Source: Arthrobacter sp. AL12 (GTDB lineage Bacteria; Actinomycetota; Actinomycetes; Actinomycetales; Micrococcaceae). Taken from it: a stretch of 64,000 nt of DNA. A program made the translations under genes and the position numbers. Under the pieces are notes generated by a model. The model saw only the letters and a list, made by a program, of their open reading frames with translations. It was not told the origin of the DNA and did no database searches. Of this stretch, positions 37,227-45,877 are shown piece by piece (position 1 is the first letter of the stretch; each line of letters starts with the position of its first letter). The stretch spans positions 173,312 through 237,311 of the forward strand of contig NZ_JASBQY010000003.1 of the NCBI RefSeq assembly GCF_029960645.1. The letters are read 5' to 3'.

Positions 37227-38267
37227 CTATTTGGTGAGACGGACGATGGTCGCCCCGTTGGCGTCAACTGGCCCGAGGGAGAAGCCGTCGGCCAGGGAGA
37301 CATATTTGATGAAGCTTCCCATGATTCCCCGGCAGTTCCCGTCGCAGGCCACCGAGGCAGGGACATATGCTGTGGTGTTTTGGAACGAGTTTGGCAATTT
37401 ATTGTCTCCACTGAAACTCCAGCCTTTGACCTTGAAAGCAGCAAAGGAAATGAGACCGTAGATGGCGCCCGCACCGGTGCCCGCCACCTTGTCGAAGACA
37501 GGTAGAAAGACGATGACGTCCCTGCCAGCCGTAATCTCTGACGCCCATTTGGTCAGCGTTGCCTGGCAGGAGCCTGGGGCGCTGTTGCCGGGGTCGCTGC
37601 CGCCTTCAGCCACGGCAAGGTCGATCAGTGCCCCGCAGATCCCCGGATCGTTGGTTAGCCAGCCAAAGCCGCCCTCCACTGCTGCTCCCGATGGCCCGTA
37701 GAGGCAGTCCGGGTTTGCGTTGCTGCCGTGGTTTTGCAGCAATTGGAGCGTGCCGTCCACATGGTTCTTGACCTGACAGATCGAGAAAGCCACGGGAAAG
37801 GCCGTGGGCCCGGCCAGCGGGCTGCCCCACTCGACCGTTGACGCGGCCATGACTTCGGTGGCGTTGATGCCGAAGGCGCGGGCGAAGAACAGAGAAACTT
37901 GGTTAGGCGCTTTGCCAGCCTCCTGCGATCCGGCAGTGACGCTGACCGTGCGGGCCGTCTTGTCCAGAGCTAGGGATGCGACGTTACTCAGACCATCGCC
38001 TGCGTTGCTGCTGGTCAAGCTGCGCGCCAGCGGAGACATAGTGGAACACTCGACGTCGTTGACGTCCTTGGCGCATTTTTGCGCCACAGCGATGGCAGCG
38101 GCATCGGATCCGTTGCGAAGCTGCGTTCGCTCGGCGTAAAGCATTCCTACGTCGACCGCCAGGGCGGCGAAGCCCAGGAGCGCCACCATCAGTATCGCCA
38201 CGAGGACACTGATGGCTCCGCGCTCGCCGTCTTGAGACGTGGATGCTCTCCTGCCTAACCGCCGCAT
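37227..38267 (-). CDS. tadG: TadG-like protein with Tad N-terminal helix (locus A)
   Basis: 346 residues. A basic start and ERGAISVLVAILMVALLGFAALAVDVGMLYAERTQLRNGSDAAA (landmarks at about 17-58) match the putative Flp pilus-assembly TadE/G-like N-terminal domain. The extracellular remainder has several cysteines and GSDPGN and LTKWASEI motifs shared with the counterpart at 44864-45877. No vWA domain is evident. ATG 38267 was chosen from the MRRL start conserved in both loci; it overlaps tadE by 13 bp. Confidence 0.85.
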   Translation of the reverse strand: MRRLGRRASTSQDGERGAISVLVAILMVALLGFAALAVDVGMLYAERTQLRNGSDAAAIAVAQKCAKDVNDVECSTMSPLARSLTSSNAGDGLSNVASLALDKTARTVSVTAGSQEAGKAPNQVSLFFARAFGINATEVMAASTVEWGSPLAGPTAFPVAFSICQVKNHVDGTLQLLQNHGSNANPDCLYGPSGAAVEGGFGWLTNDPGICGALIDLAVAEGGSDPGNSAPGSCQATLTKWASEITAGRDVIVFLPVFDKVAGTGAGAIYGLISFAAFKVKGWSFSGDNKLPNSFQNTTAYVPASVACDGNCRGIMGSFIKYVSLADGFSLGPVDANGATIVRLTK

Positions 38268-38629
38268 AGCATGACCCCTTTGCCTTCCATCGGGAACGGC
38301 CCGGCGATCCCGGTCAGCGTGGTTAGCGTGTAGGTGATTTTGACCGTCGTCTGGACCCCTGCGGCGCAACTAGTCGGAGCAATGGTGATGTTCCCGTCCG
38401 TCAGGGTCGGTTGCAGCCCGGTGGCCGCATTCTTCACTGCGTTTCGCGTGGCCGCGGTGTTATTGCCTATGGCCATGACCCGGACGCCCTCGCGGGCGGC
38501 GCTGGAGAGCGTGACCTGGGCGTTGTAGGCGCGGCCGAACTCCATGACGCCCAAAAGCAGCATCACGAGGACCGGGACTAGGAGGGCGAACTCCACCGCG
38601 ACGGCGCCCCGTTCAGATGGTTTGGACAT
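38255..38629 (-). CDS. tadE: TadE-like minor pseudopilin (locus A)
   Basis: A 124-residue TadE-family protein. ERGAVAVEFALLVPVLVMLLLGVMEFGRAYNAQ (landmarks at about 7-39) contains the prepilin-like cleavage site Gly8/Ala9 with Glu at +5, then the hydrophobic helix. The C-terminal domain has a Cys pair and ends CGG. Its end overlaps tadG by 13 bp. It follows the pilin genes after a hairpin-containing 102-bp gap. Confidence 0.93.
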   Translation of the reverse strand: MSKPSERGAVAVEFALLVPVLVMLLLGVMEFGRAYNAQVTLSSAAREGVRVMAIGNNTAATRNAVKNAATGLQPTLTDGNITIAPTSCAAGVQTTVKITYTLTTLTGIAGPFPMEGKGVMLCGG

Positions 38630-38677
38630 GGGTGACCGCCTTCCTGGATTTCTTTTTTCACCGGCTCCGGAAACAGG

Positions 38678-38713
38678 CAGGGTTGGGAAAGGCCGGAGCC
38701 TCCCCCAACCCTG
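38678..38713 (-). other. Hairpin between pilin and tadE (locus A)
   Basis: A perfect 10-bp stem CAGGGTTGGG/CCCAACCCTG encloses a GC-rich 16-nt loop in the gap between the pilin and tadE. There is no T-run on the minus-strand transcript, so it may act as a stabiliser or attenuator rather than a full terminator. Confidence 0.6.
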
Positions 38714-38731
38714 TGGATCGCCCTGGTTCTG

Positions 38732-38968
38732 CTACTTGGAGCAGCTGCCGTCGGTGGGGGTGGCACCCGTCGTAGCCGCCGTGTAGACGCCGCCCTTGAT
38801 GCTGCACTGGGTCGAGTTGAAGGTCTCCTTCAAACTCCCGCCAAGGAGTGTCACCGCGACGATTATCACGACGGCGATGAGCGAGACCATGATGCCGTAT
38901 TCGACTGCGGTGGCGCCGCGCTGGTCGCGGCGAAGACGCGTCGCGATGTCAGAAGAAAGGAAAATCAT
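38732..38968 (-). CDS. flp: Flp-type pilin, copy 1 (locus A)
   Basis: A 78-residue Flp pilin precursor. The leader ends RRDQRG; TadV-type cleavage between Gly18 and Ala19 would release a 60-residue pilin starting ATAVEYG with Glu at +5, followed by a 20-residue hydrophobic helix. The C-terminal tail of about 28 residues contains two cysteines (STQCSIKGGVYTAAT and GSCSK) that could form a disulfide. AGGAG lies before the ATG. It is nearly identical to its neighbour at 39032-39268. Confidence 0.95.
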   Translation of the reverse strand: MIFLSSDIATRLRRDQRGATAVEYGIMVSLIAVVIIVAVTLLGGSLKETFNSTQCSIKGGVYTAATTGATPTDGSCSK

Positions 38969-39031
38969 GTGATGTGAACTCCTAAGCGAGGTGGTGACGG
39001 CCTATGCCAGCGGCGGGACGAAATGGTCTTG

Positions 39032-39268
39032 TTATTTCGAGCAGCTGCCGGCTACGGGAGTGGCGCCGGAGGTGGCCGCCGTGTAGACGCCGCCCTTGAT
39101 GCTGCACTGGGTCGAGTTGAAGGTCTCCTTCAAAGTGCCACCCAGCAGCGTCACCGCGACGATGATCACGACGGCGATGAGTGAAACCATGATGCCGTAT
39201 TCCACGGCGGTGGCGCCGCGCTGGTCACGGCGGAAACGGGATGCAAGGTTGGAGAAAAAAGAACGCAT
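39032..39268 (-). CDS. flp: Flp-type pilin, copy 2 (locus A)
   Basis: A 78-residue Flp pilin precursor with the same leader end, cleavage site (Gly18/Ala19), hydrophobic helix and two-cysteine tail as copy 1. Differences are concentrated in the first 12 leader residues and a few tail positions (TSGATPVAGSCSK against TTGATPTDGSCSK). ATG 39268 was chosen because CAGGAGTCCCC lies directly upstream; the frame is open further up but unlike a pilin. It is the first gene of locus A. Confidence 0.95.
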   Translation of the reverse strand: MRSFFSNLASRFRRDQRGATAVEYGIMVSLIAVVIIVAVTLLGGTLKETFNSTQCSIKGGVYTAATSGATPVAGSCSK

Positions 39269-39452
39269 GGGGACTCCTGAGCGAGTTCGGGGCTGGCACT
39301 GCACCAGCACACATAGGAACTTAGCAACCGCCGACACGCCGAGGATTCGACTTTGAGGCATCCTGTGCCAAGGCTTCCCAAACTGCACGTTTCCTGTATG
39401 TTCCCTGCGCAGAATCTGCGCTCGTCCGGAGAAGAATTCACGAGACACAAGA

Positions 39453-39485
39453 GGACCCCCTCGGCTCTGGGGTCCAAGGGGGTCC
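39453..39485 (-). terminator. Hairpin at the junction of the two tad loci
   Basis: GGACCCCCT (39453-39461) pairs with AGGGGGTCC (39477-39485); its first seven bases can alternatively pair with GGGGTCC at 39469-39475. It lies just downstream of tadC of locus B and upstream of the first pilin of locus A, so a terminator between operons is likely although a T-run is missing. Confidence 0.55.
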
Positions 39486-39518
39486 GGTCTGTGGGGCAGT
39501 CTGGGAGACGGCTGCCGG

Positions 39519-40400
39519 TTACTTGTTGGCGAAAACTTCCATAATGCTCAGCACCGTTGGTCCGAGAACGACGATGAAAAGGGTGGGCAGGATGAAGAAG
39601 ATGAGCGGAAACAACATCTTCACCGGCATCTTCATCGCGTGCTCTTCCGCCCGCTGGCGACGCTTGACGCGCATATCCTTCGCTTGTGACTCGAGCACCC
39701 TGGCGATGGCGATGCCGTAGGTGTCTGCTTGCACCACTGCCCGGACGAAAGACCTCAGATCCGGGACGTCAACCCGTTGGGCCATCGCTAGGTACGCTTC
39801 CTTGCGGGAGCGGCCCACCTGGATGTCCTGCAAGGTTCTGATCAGCTCATCGGCGAGCGGCCCCTTGCCGTTCTGGCCCGCCCGAGCCATCGCCGTCTCA
39901 AAGCCGAGACCTGCCTGCACGGAAATCAGCATCTGGTCCAAGGCGTTGGGGAGTTCGAGCTTGATGGCCTCACGGCGCTTTTGCGCGTAGTTCCGGATCA
40001 GAAGGTCCGGCACAAAGTAGGCCAATGCGGTGGCCCCTACCATCAGCAGCACCTTAGGGGGCGTCGGCCCCGACGTCACAACGACGATGCCCAGCACCGA
40101 TCCAGCCAACGCAAGCAGGGGCTTTACCATGATGACCCGCGCCAAGGGCCAGTCCTTGGGCCGCCCGGCGCCAGCGAGCTGTCTGTCTAGCCAAGCCGCG
40201 TAGCCCTGGGGCATCGCCTTCTTGGACAACGATGCGAGCTGCTCATTGGCAGTAAGGGTGGATGCTCCGGAACTGGGACGTCGCCCCAGATTCGACTGTA
40301 TGTTCCTCAGCCCTGCACGATCTCCTGTGAACGCGAGCCATGTCATGACTGAGGCGGGGAGGATAACCGCCAGGATGGCGGCATACGCAATGGTTTGCAC
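39519..40400 (-). CDS. tadC: Tad pilus platform protein TadC (locus B)
   Basis: A 293-residue T2SSF-domain membrane protein matching the 31883-32767 protein throughout: LDQMLISVQAGLGFETAMARAGQ, VGRSRKEAYLAMAQR and the hydrophobic end LFPLIFFILPTLFIVVLGPTVL. It is the last gene of the upstream tad locus, 13 bp after tadB, and is followed by a hairpin and the first pilin of locus A. Confidence 0.92.
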   Translation of the reverse strand: MQTIAYAAILAVILPASVMTWLAFTGDRAGLRNIQSNLGRRPSSGASTLTANEQLASLSKKAMPQGYAAWLDRQLAGAGRPKDWPLARVIMVKPLLALAGSVLGIVVVTSGPTPPKVLLMVGATALAYFVPDLLIRNYAQKRREAIKLELPNALDQMLISVQAGLGFETAMARAGQNGKGPLADELIRTLQDIQVGRSRKEAYLAMAQRVDVPDLRSFVRAVVQADTYGIAIARVLESQAKDMRVKRRQRAEEHAMKMPVKMLFPLIFFILPTLFIVVLGPTVLSIMEVFANK

Positions 40401-40413
40401 TGTTCTCTCTTTC

Positions 40414-41364
40414 TCAGAACTTCGGCTTGATGATGCGACTGAGCCAGAATCCGCCCCCGGCGAGGAGCACCAGGGCGGCCGCTATCATTGCATAGCCCGT
40501 AAGCGTGGAGAGGAAGACCTGCTGGTACAGGGGGTTGAAGGCGGTCAGCCCAATAAACATCACGATGGGGAGTGCCATGAGCACGATCGCGGACATCTTG
40601 CCTTCAGCACTGAGCGCCCTGATCTGACCTCGGATCTGGTTTCGATCCCTGATTGTTTCGCCTACGTGGTCGAGCACCTGGGCCAGATCACCGCCGACTT
40701 CCCGGTGTATGTCGATGGCCCGCGCAATTGCGCCGAAGTCTTCGTTGGCCGTCCGGGTAGCGACATCGGTCAGTGAGTCGCCGAGATCCCTGCCGATCCT
40801 GGTTTCATTGACTACTCGGTTCAGCTCTTCGGTCATCGGGGCGTCGCTTTCTTGGGCAGCAGCGTCCACCGACCGCAAGAGACTATGCCCGGCACGAAGG
40901 CCACCGGCAAACATCTGCAGGGTGTCCGGTACTTGGTCGTCAAACTTCTTACGGCGGCGGGCGACCAGGAGATTCAAGCACAAGATGAGGCCAATGGGCG
41001 CGAGGATCAGCATGAGTGCAGCGACGACGGGACCGCTGACGAGGAATCCCAGAACGACACAAACAAAAGTCACAGCCCCGGCTATTAGGAGGTAGTCGCC
41101 CGGCTGCTTCTTAAGGCCGGCTTCTTCAAGCCTCCCCCTGCTGAGGACGCCGGATCCAGTGCTCCGGACGCCCTTGTTGAGAGTCTGCACGGCTTGGTCT
41201 GTGAGCCTGGTCAGATTCGATGAGTGCACCTCGGCGACGTCCGGACGGCGACGGGACAGTTCAATTTCCCTTGACTTGAGCACTAGCGAGACAGTGATTG
41301 CGAGTGCAGCGTAGACCAGCAGCAGGCCGGCGACGAAAACCAGAGGGGACAACTCGGGAAGCAC
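40414..41364 (-). CDS. tadB: Tad pilus platform protein TadB (locus B)
   Basis: A 316-residue T2SSF-domain membrane protein. An N-terminal helix (LVFVAGLLLVYAALAITVSLVL) and two central helices flank a cytoplasmic region with GGLRAGHSLLRSVDAAAQES and AIARAIDIHREVGGDLAQVLD. It parallels the 32775-33710 protein in length and motifs. It starts 2 bp after the tadA stop, so translation is probably coupled. Confidence 0.92.
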   Translation of the reverse strand: MLPELSPLVFVAGLLLVYAALAITVSLVLKSREIELSRRRPDVAEVHSSNLTRLTDQAVQTLNKGVRSTGSGVLSRGRLEEAGLKKQPGDYLLIAGAVTFVCVVLGFLVSGPVVAALMLILAPIGLILCLNLLVARRRKKFDDQVPDTLQMFAGGLRAGHSLLRSVDAAAQESDAPMTEELNRVVNETRIGRDLGDSLTDVATRTANEDFGAIARAIDIHREVGGDLAQVLDHVGETIRDRNQIRGQIRALSAEGKMSAIVLMALPIVMFIGLTAFNPLYQQVFLSTLTGYAMIAAALVLLAGGGFWLSRIIKPKF

Positions 41365-41366
41365 GG

Positions 41367-42845
41367 CTACCGCCCCCTGACAGGTTGTGCGCCGAACACC
41401 GTCGGCGAAATCGCTATCCCTAATTCGACGAAGCGGTCCGTGAATCGAGGACGGACGCCAGTAGGAATCGGTTTCCCGAGGAAATGTCCGCTCTCGTCAA
41501 CTCCTGCCGAATAGTCAAAGACGAAGGCATCCTGCAGGGTGACGATGTCCCCTTCCATGCCTTGGACCTCGGTGATGTGGGTGACGCGGCGTGTGCCGTC
41601 GCGGAGCCGGGAAATGTGAACGATCAAGTTCACTGCCGAGGCGACCTGCTCGCGGACCGCCCTGAGCGGAAGGTCCATGCCTGCCATCAGTACCAGCGTT
41701 TCCAGCCTAGCGATGGCGTCTCGGGGCGAGTTGGCATGCACCGTGGAGATCGAGCCGTCGTGGCCGGTATTCATAGCCTGCAGCATGTCCAGGCACTCGC
41801 CACCACGGACTTCGCCGACGACGATCCGGTCCGGCCGCATGCGCAGCGAGTTCCGCACGAGGTCTCTAATGGAGACCTCGCCCTTGCCCTCGATGTTCTG
41901 CGGCCGACTCTCGAGTCTCACGACGTGGTCCTGCTGGAGCTGGAGCTCCACGGCATCCTCGATAGTAACGATCCGGTCTGTGGCCGGGATGAATGAGGAG
42001 AGTACGTTCAGCAGGGTTGTCTTACCCGTGCCGGTACCACCCGAGACGATGATATTCATCCGTGCCAACACACAGGCCTGAAGGAGTTCAGCCATCTCCG
42101 GAGAGAGGCTGCCCATCGTGATCAGGTTTTGCACGGTTAGCGGATCACGGCCGAATTTCCGGATGGTCATGGCTGGACCATTCACTGCGAGGGGCGGAAT
42201 GATCGCGTTGACTCGGGAGCCGTCGGCGAGCCTGGCGTCCACGAGGGGCGAAGACTCATCGATGCGTCGTCCTATGCGCGAAACAATCCGTTCAATGACC
42301 CGGCGCAGGGCATCGTCCGATGTGAATTTCGTGTCCGTCAGGTGGAGTTGTCCTGCGCGCTCAACATAGATCTGGTCAAAGCGGTTGACCATGACCTCCG
42401 TGATGGCTGGGTCGTCCAGGAACCGCTGAATCGGGCCGTGACCCAAGACGTCGTCTGTGATTTCGCGAATCAGGCGTTGCCGTTCCAAGGCAGTGAGGGG
42501 GATCTGTTCCTCCTCGAGAACCACCTTCAGTTCGTCCTTCACGGACTGATGGAGTTCTGCTTCTGCGATGGACGAGTCAGTGATCCTGCCGCCAAGCCGC
42601 TCGAAAAGGGCCAGACTGGCCCGTTCCTTGAGAGCGTTGAGTGCTTCGCTGGCGACGGATGCTGTCTGTTGGACCTCGATGGTTTCAGTCTGCAGCTCGG
42701 CTGCCGTCTTTGCCTCAAGTATCCGGCCTAACGTTGCTGGCGCGGCTTGTGACGATGGGAGGTCTGTCTCCGCCGGGGTCTCCTCGACGGATAGAACGGG
42801 CTGGGATACTCCGCGCAATTGCTGGAATCGGTCTGTGAGGCTCAC
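41367..42845 (-). CDS. tadA: Tad pilus assembly ATPase TadA/CpaF (locus B)
   Basis: A 492-residue CpaF-type ATPase. The Walker [13 protein letters not shown] lies near residue 270, with [26 protein letters not shown] and [16 protein letters not shown] downstream. The C-terminal half is nearly the same as the locus A ATPase, while the N-terminal 90 residues differ widely. The start overlaps the tadZ stop by 4 bp. Confidence 0.96.
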   Translation of the reverse strand: MSLTDRFQQLRGVSQPVLSVEETPAETDLPSSQAAPATLGRILEAKTAAELQTETIEVQQTASVASEALNALKERASLALFERLGGRITDSSIAEAELHQSVKDELKVVLEEEQIPLTALERQRLIREITDDVLGHGPIQRFLDDPAITEVMVNRFDQIYVERAGQLHLTDTKFTSDDALRRVIERIVSRIGRRIDESSPLVDARLADGSRVNAIIPPLAVNGPAMTIRKFGRDPLTVQNLITMGSLSPEMAELLQACVLARMNIIVSGGTGTGKTTLLNVLSSFIPATDRIVTIEDAVELQLQQDHVVRLESRPQNIEGKGEVSIRDLVRNSLRMRPDRIVVGEVRGGECLDMLQAMNTGHDGSISTVHANSPRDAIARLETLVLMAGMDLPLRAVREQVASAVNLIVHISRLRDGTRRVTHITEVQGMEGDIVTLQDAFVFDYSAGVDESGHFLGKPIPTGVRPRFTDRFVELGIAISPTVFGAQPVRGR

Positions 42846-44047
42846 TGGAATACCGCCCTTCTGTGCAGTTGCTTATGCGGTCTGGCTTCCCAATCGGGCC
42901 TGAATCGCTCCACCAATTGGCGAAGACCCTTTGCTGCTGGATCCCGGTTACCGTCTTGGAGCACAGGAACGCCTTTGTTTGTCGAGAAGGGGAGGCTCTT
43001 GGACCGTGGCAACACCACGTCCACCGGCGCACCGATGGTGGCTTCCACGTCCTTCAAACTCAGACCTGCGCGACGGTCGGCCATGTTCAGCACGATGTGT
43101 CGTTGTTCTGGAACCAAGGCCAGCTCCTCTAGGATCTGAAAGCCGGTCCGAATTCCCCTGATACTGGGGACGTCCATGCCACATATCCAAACGGCATCAG
43201 TGGCCTGTTCGAGGGTGGCCAGCACATGCTCTCCGAGTCCAGGCGCCGTGTCTACCACTATGTATTGAAATTCGTGGCGGAGTTGGTTCAGCAGGTGGGA
43301 GATGTGCGCAGCGGTGATCCGGTCCATCTCGACGGGGGTGCGCGGTGCGCACAAGGCGTAGATACCGGCCGGGTGGACCGTCAGGTAGGTCTTGAGGACC
43401 ATCGAGTCTTGGCTGGCGGCGCCCAGTACCGCGTCGGTGATGGTGAACTCCGGTTCAAGCAGTAGGCCGCTGGCCACGTCCCCGAACTGTAGATCAAGAT
43501 CGACAATAACGACGCTCATCGGTGCACTCTTGCCGAGCCCGATGGCCAGGTTGGTGGCAACCGTCGTTTTGCCGACCCCGCCCTTGGGCGACATTACGGC
43601 GATGATGCGCCCGGGTGAGCCGTTGTCCAAGTGCTCGGAGGCTTGCGGCGCGAGCCCTCGACGCCTTCCAGCCGCGGCCAGGCTGGCCCGCTCCAGCATG
43701 ACGCGGATGGTGTCCGGGTCTGCGCCCGGGTCCAAAAGATCACGGACCCCCGCCCGCATCGCTTGCAGCACGGTTTCCGGGTTAGATGGCGCGGCCAGAA
43801 TGACGCTGATCTCCGGGTATTGAAGGTCTACGATTGACGCGAGTTTCAGCGAGCCGTCGACGGAGATACCGGGCCCAAGGATCAGGACCTCGGGCGGCTC
43901 TCCTACCATTTGGCGGAGCACGTCCCCTGGGCCGTCAGGCAGGTAGTCAACCTTGAAGACCTGCAGTGAGCCGTGCATGCCGGCAACGGCGAGGCGGACC
44001 AGCCGTTCGAAATCGCCGTTAGGCGTGATGAGTACGAAGCGGCTCAT
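42842..44047 (-). CDS. tadZ: Tad pilus localisation ATPase TadZ/CpaE (locus B)
   Basis: A 401-residue CpaE-like protein: pseudo-receiver domain (about 1-125, site VLILGPG without Asp) followed by a MinD-like ATPase with MSPKGGVGKTTVATN near 155-169 and VDLDLQFGDVASGLLL near 190. It shares the start MSRFVLITPN with its locus A counterpart. Its start overlaps the cpaB stop by 4 bp. Confidence 0.94.
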   Translation of the reverse strand: MSRFVLITPNGDFERLVRLAVAGMHGSLQVFKVDYLPDGPGDVLRQMVGEPPEVLILGPGISVDGSLKLASIVDLQYPEISVILAAPSNPETVLQAMRAGVRDLLDPGADPDTIRVMLERASLAAAGRRRGLAPQASEHLDNGSPGRIIAVMSPKGGVGKTTVATNLAIGLGKSAPMSVVIVDLDLQFGDVASGLLLEPEFTITDAVLGAASQDSMVLKTYLTVHPAGIYALCAPRTPVEMDRITAAHISHLLNQLRHEFQYIVVDTAPGLGEHVLATLEQATDAVWICGMDVPSIRGIRTGFQILEELALVPEQRHIVLNMADRRAGLSLKDVEATIGAPVDVVLPRSKSLPFSTNKGVPVLQDGNRDPAAKGLRQLVERFRPDWEARPHKQLHRRAVFQ

Positions 44048-44841
44048 CGGAACAACCTTGATGAGTCAACGTAGGATGCTCCGTCTTCAACTGCATCGCT
44101 GGGTTCCTTTGAAAGGTAGACCTTGCCGAACTCGGCAGCGAAAACGATCCGTTCCGCGTCGGCAGAGTTCCTGGCGATGGTGATGAGGTACGTTTCGTCC
44201 GTTTGTGCCTTGCCGCTGTCCGATTTCGAGGACACTTGGCTGGTTCCCGACGCGGTGGCGGAATCGCCGGTCTGGGCTGCCGTGCCGTTGCTGAATTGTG
44301 CCCCTGTCACGAGTACTTTGTGAAAGCTCAGCTGCGTTTTGCTCGAAATTGTGGCCGGCTGGCCCTCAGTGCCGGTGTCGGCGGCCTGATCCAGGGACAG
44401 GAAGATACCTACCGTGTCGCCGGCGGTCACTCTACCGCCTGCTACGCGTTCAATCGGCAGTTTCAGCGTGATTTCCTGGAGTCCGGCAGGAACTTGGACG
44501 CGTGAGGGGCCGAGGAACGACTTCTCTTCCACCATCCGGGTGGACAGCAGTTGTTCGCCCGGCACCAGCGCCACCGCGGCGACTTTGGATCCCAGAATCG
44601 CCAGGTCGGTGACATTGTTTTCGGCAAGCGCGACCTTCGGAACAGACTTCTTGATGACCGCGCCAGCTATCTCGTCAGCAGCTGCTCCGGCCGGAATGGC
44701 TTTCTGCACCACGTAGATTGTTTCTGTTTCTGTGCCAGCCAATGCGCGCTTATCTGCATTTTGCACGTATGAAACCAGTAAAACGGTTCCGATAATTGCC
44801 ACAAGTAATGCGGCTATGCCTCCCAGTAGGCGTGTTTTCAT
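44044..44841 (-). CDS. cpaB: Flp pilus assembly protein CpaB/RcpC (locus B)
   Basis: A 265-residue protein with an N-terminal transmembrane helix (LLGGIAALLVAIIGTVLLVSYV) and an SAF-type region TIYVVQKAIPAGAAADEIAGAV at about 46-67. LQEITLKLPIERVAGGRVTAGDTVGIF is shared with the locus A protein. A Ser/Thr-rich low-complexity stretch (about 195-220) replaces part of the C-terminal domain. It lies 22 bp after tadG. Confidence 0.9.
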   Translation of the reverse strand: MKTRLLGGIAALLVAIIGTVLLVSYVQNADKRALAGTETETIYVVQKAIPAGAAADEIAGAVIKKSVPKVALAENNVTDLAILGSKVAAVALVPGEQLLSTRMVEEKSFLGPSRVQVPAGLQEITLKLPIERVAGGRVTAGDTVGIFLSLDQAADTGTEGQPATISSKTQLSFHKVLVTGAQFSNGTAAQTGDSATASGTSQVSSKSDSGKAQTDETYLITIARNSADAERIVFAAEFGKVYLSKEPSDAVEDGASYVDSSRLFR

Positions 44842-44863
44842 CTTCTTTTCCCCTTAAAATTAC

Positions 44864-45877
44864 CTATTTGATCAATTTGATATCAACCGTTCCAAGATCC
44901 TCACCCGTGCCGCCTCCCCCCGTCCAGGAGTCGATGGATTCAAACTTGACGAACTGGCCGATGATGCAGCGATTGTTGCCTCCAGCGCAGGCCAGTGCGG
45001 ACGTCATTCCAGGGTCGCTGGCTGTGTTGCGAAACTCGTATTGGTGGTTATTACCAAATTTCCAGCCCCAGATTTTGAAAGTGGCGTAGCCGATGATGCT
45101 GAAGGTTCCGTTTTGTCCCTGGTTGGTGGCATCTTCGAAGATCGGGAACGCGACGTTCACTTCGCCGCCGGCGAGAACCGTGGCTTTCCAGCCATCAAGG
45201 ATCGCTGCGCAACCGGTCGGCGGATTATTGCCGGGGTCGGATCCCATTTCATTTGTCCCCATCACCGTTGTCGCCTCGCAGGGGGAGCTCTGGTCAAGCC
45301 AGCCCCAGCCGCCCGGGATCTGTGTGCCGGACGGGCCGGTGCACGTTCCGCCGGGTTTGTAGGAGATTTTCTGTACTTGGCTTGTGTCGCTAGCCGTCGA
45401 GAGATTGAAGCACTTGTCTGAAATCGCCAGCGGAAAGCCGGAACCACCCGTGGGTGGTGCCATGGAGGCCGTCGCTCGCGCCCCGACCGTGACGGGAGGG
45501 GCGTTCAGCGCGCTGGCGAACATTTTCGTCAGAAATCCGTTGGTTCCGTTGAGGGTCGACGTAGCCACCGTTACCTGGTTGGGAACTGAGAGATCCACCG
45601 AGTGGACCGTCGTGGCTCCGTCGTTGGAGTTACCGCCGGTCATTTCCTTGGCCCATTGGAGAGCCTGGGCGTCTGAGCATCCTCCGGCCTTGTGGCACTG
45701 CTGTGCGGCCGCCATAGCTCCAGCGTCGGCTGCGTTCTGGAGCTGAGCACGTTCGGCGTAAATCTGGCCGACGTCAACTGCCAAGGCCCCGGCGCCGATC
45801 ATTGCCAACATCATCACCGCGACGAGAACGCCAGTGGCGCCTTCTTCCTTGTCGACACGATGCCTCAGCCGCCGCAT
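44864..45877 (-). CDS. tadG: TadG-like protein with Tad N-terminal helix (locus B)
   Basis: 337 residues. EEGATGVLVAVMMLAMIGAGALAVDVGQIYAERAQLQNAADAGA (landmarks at about 11-54) is the Tad N-terminal domain. The extracellular part is Cys-containing and shares GGWGWL, GSDPGN, GCAAILDGW and a FKIWGW-type segment with the locus A protein. The MRRL start overlaps the tadE stop by 13 bp, as in locus A. Confidence 0.85.
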   Translation of the reverse strand: MRRLRHRVDKEEGATGVLVAVMMLAMIGAGALAVDVGQIYAERAQLQNAADAGAMAAAQQCHKAGGCSDAQALQWAKEMTGGNSNDGATTVHSVDLSVPNQVTVATSTLNGTNGFLTKMFASALNAPPVTVGARATASMAPPTGGSGFPLAISDKCFNLSTASDTSQVQKISYKPGGTCTGPSGTQIPGGWGWLDQSSPCEATTVMGTNEMGSDPGNNPPTGCAAILDGWKATVLAGGEVNVAFPIFEDATNQGQNGTFSIIGYATFKIWGWKFGNNHQYEFRNTASDPGMTSALACAGGNNRCIIGQFVKFESIDSWTGGGGTGEDLGTVDIKLIK

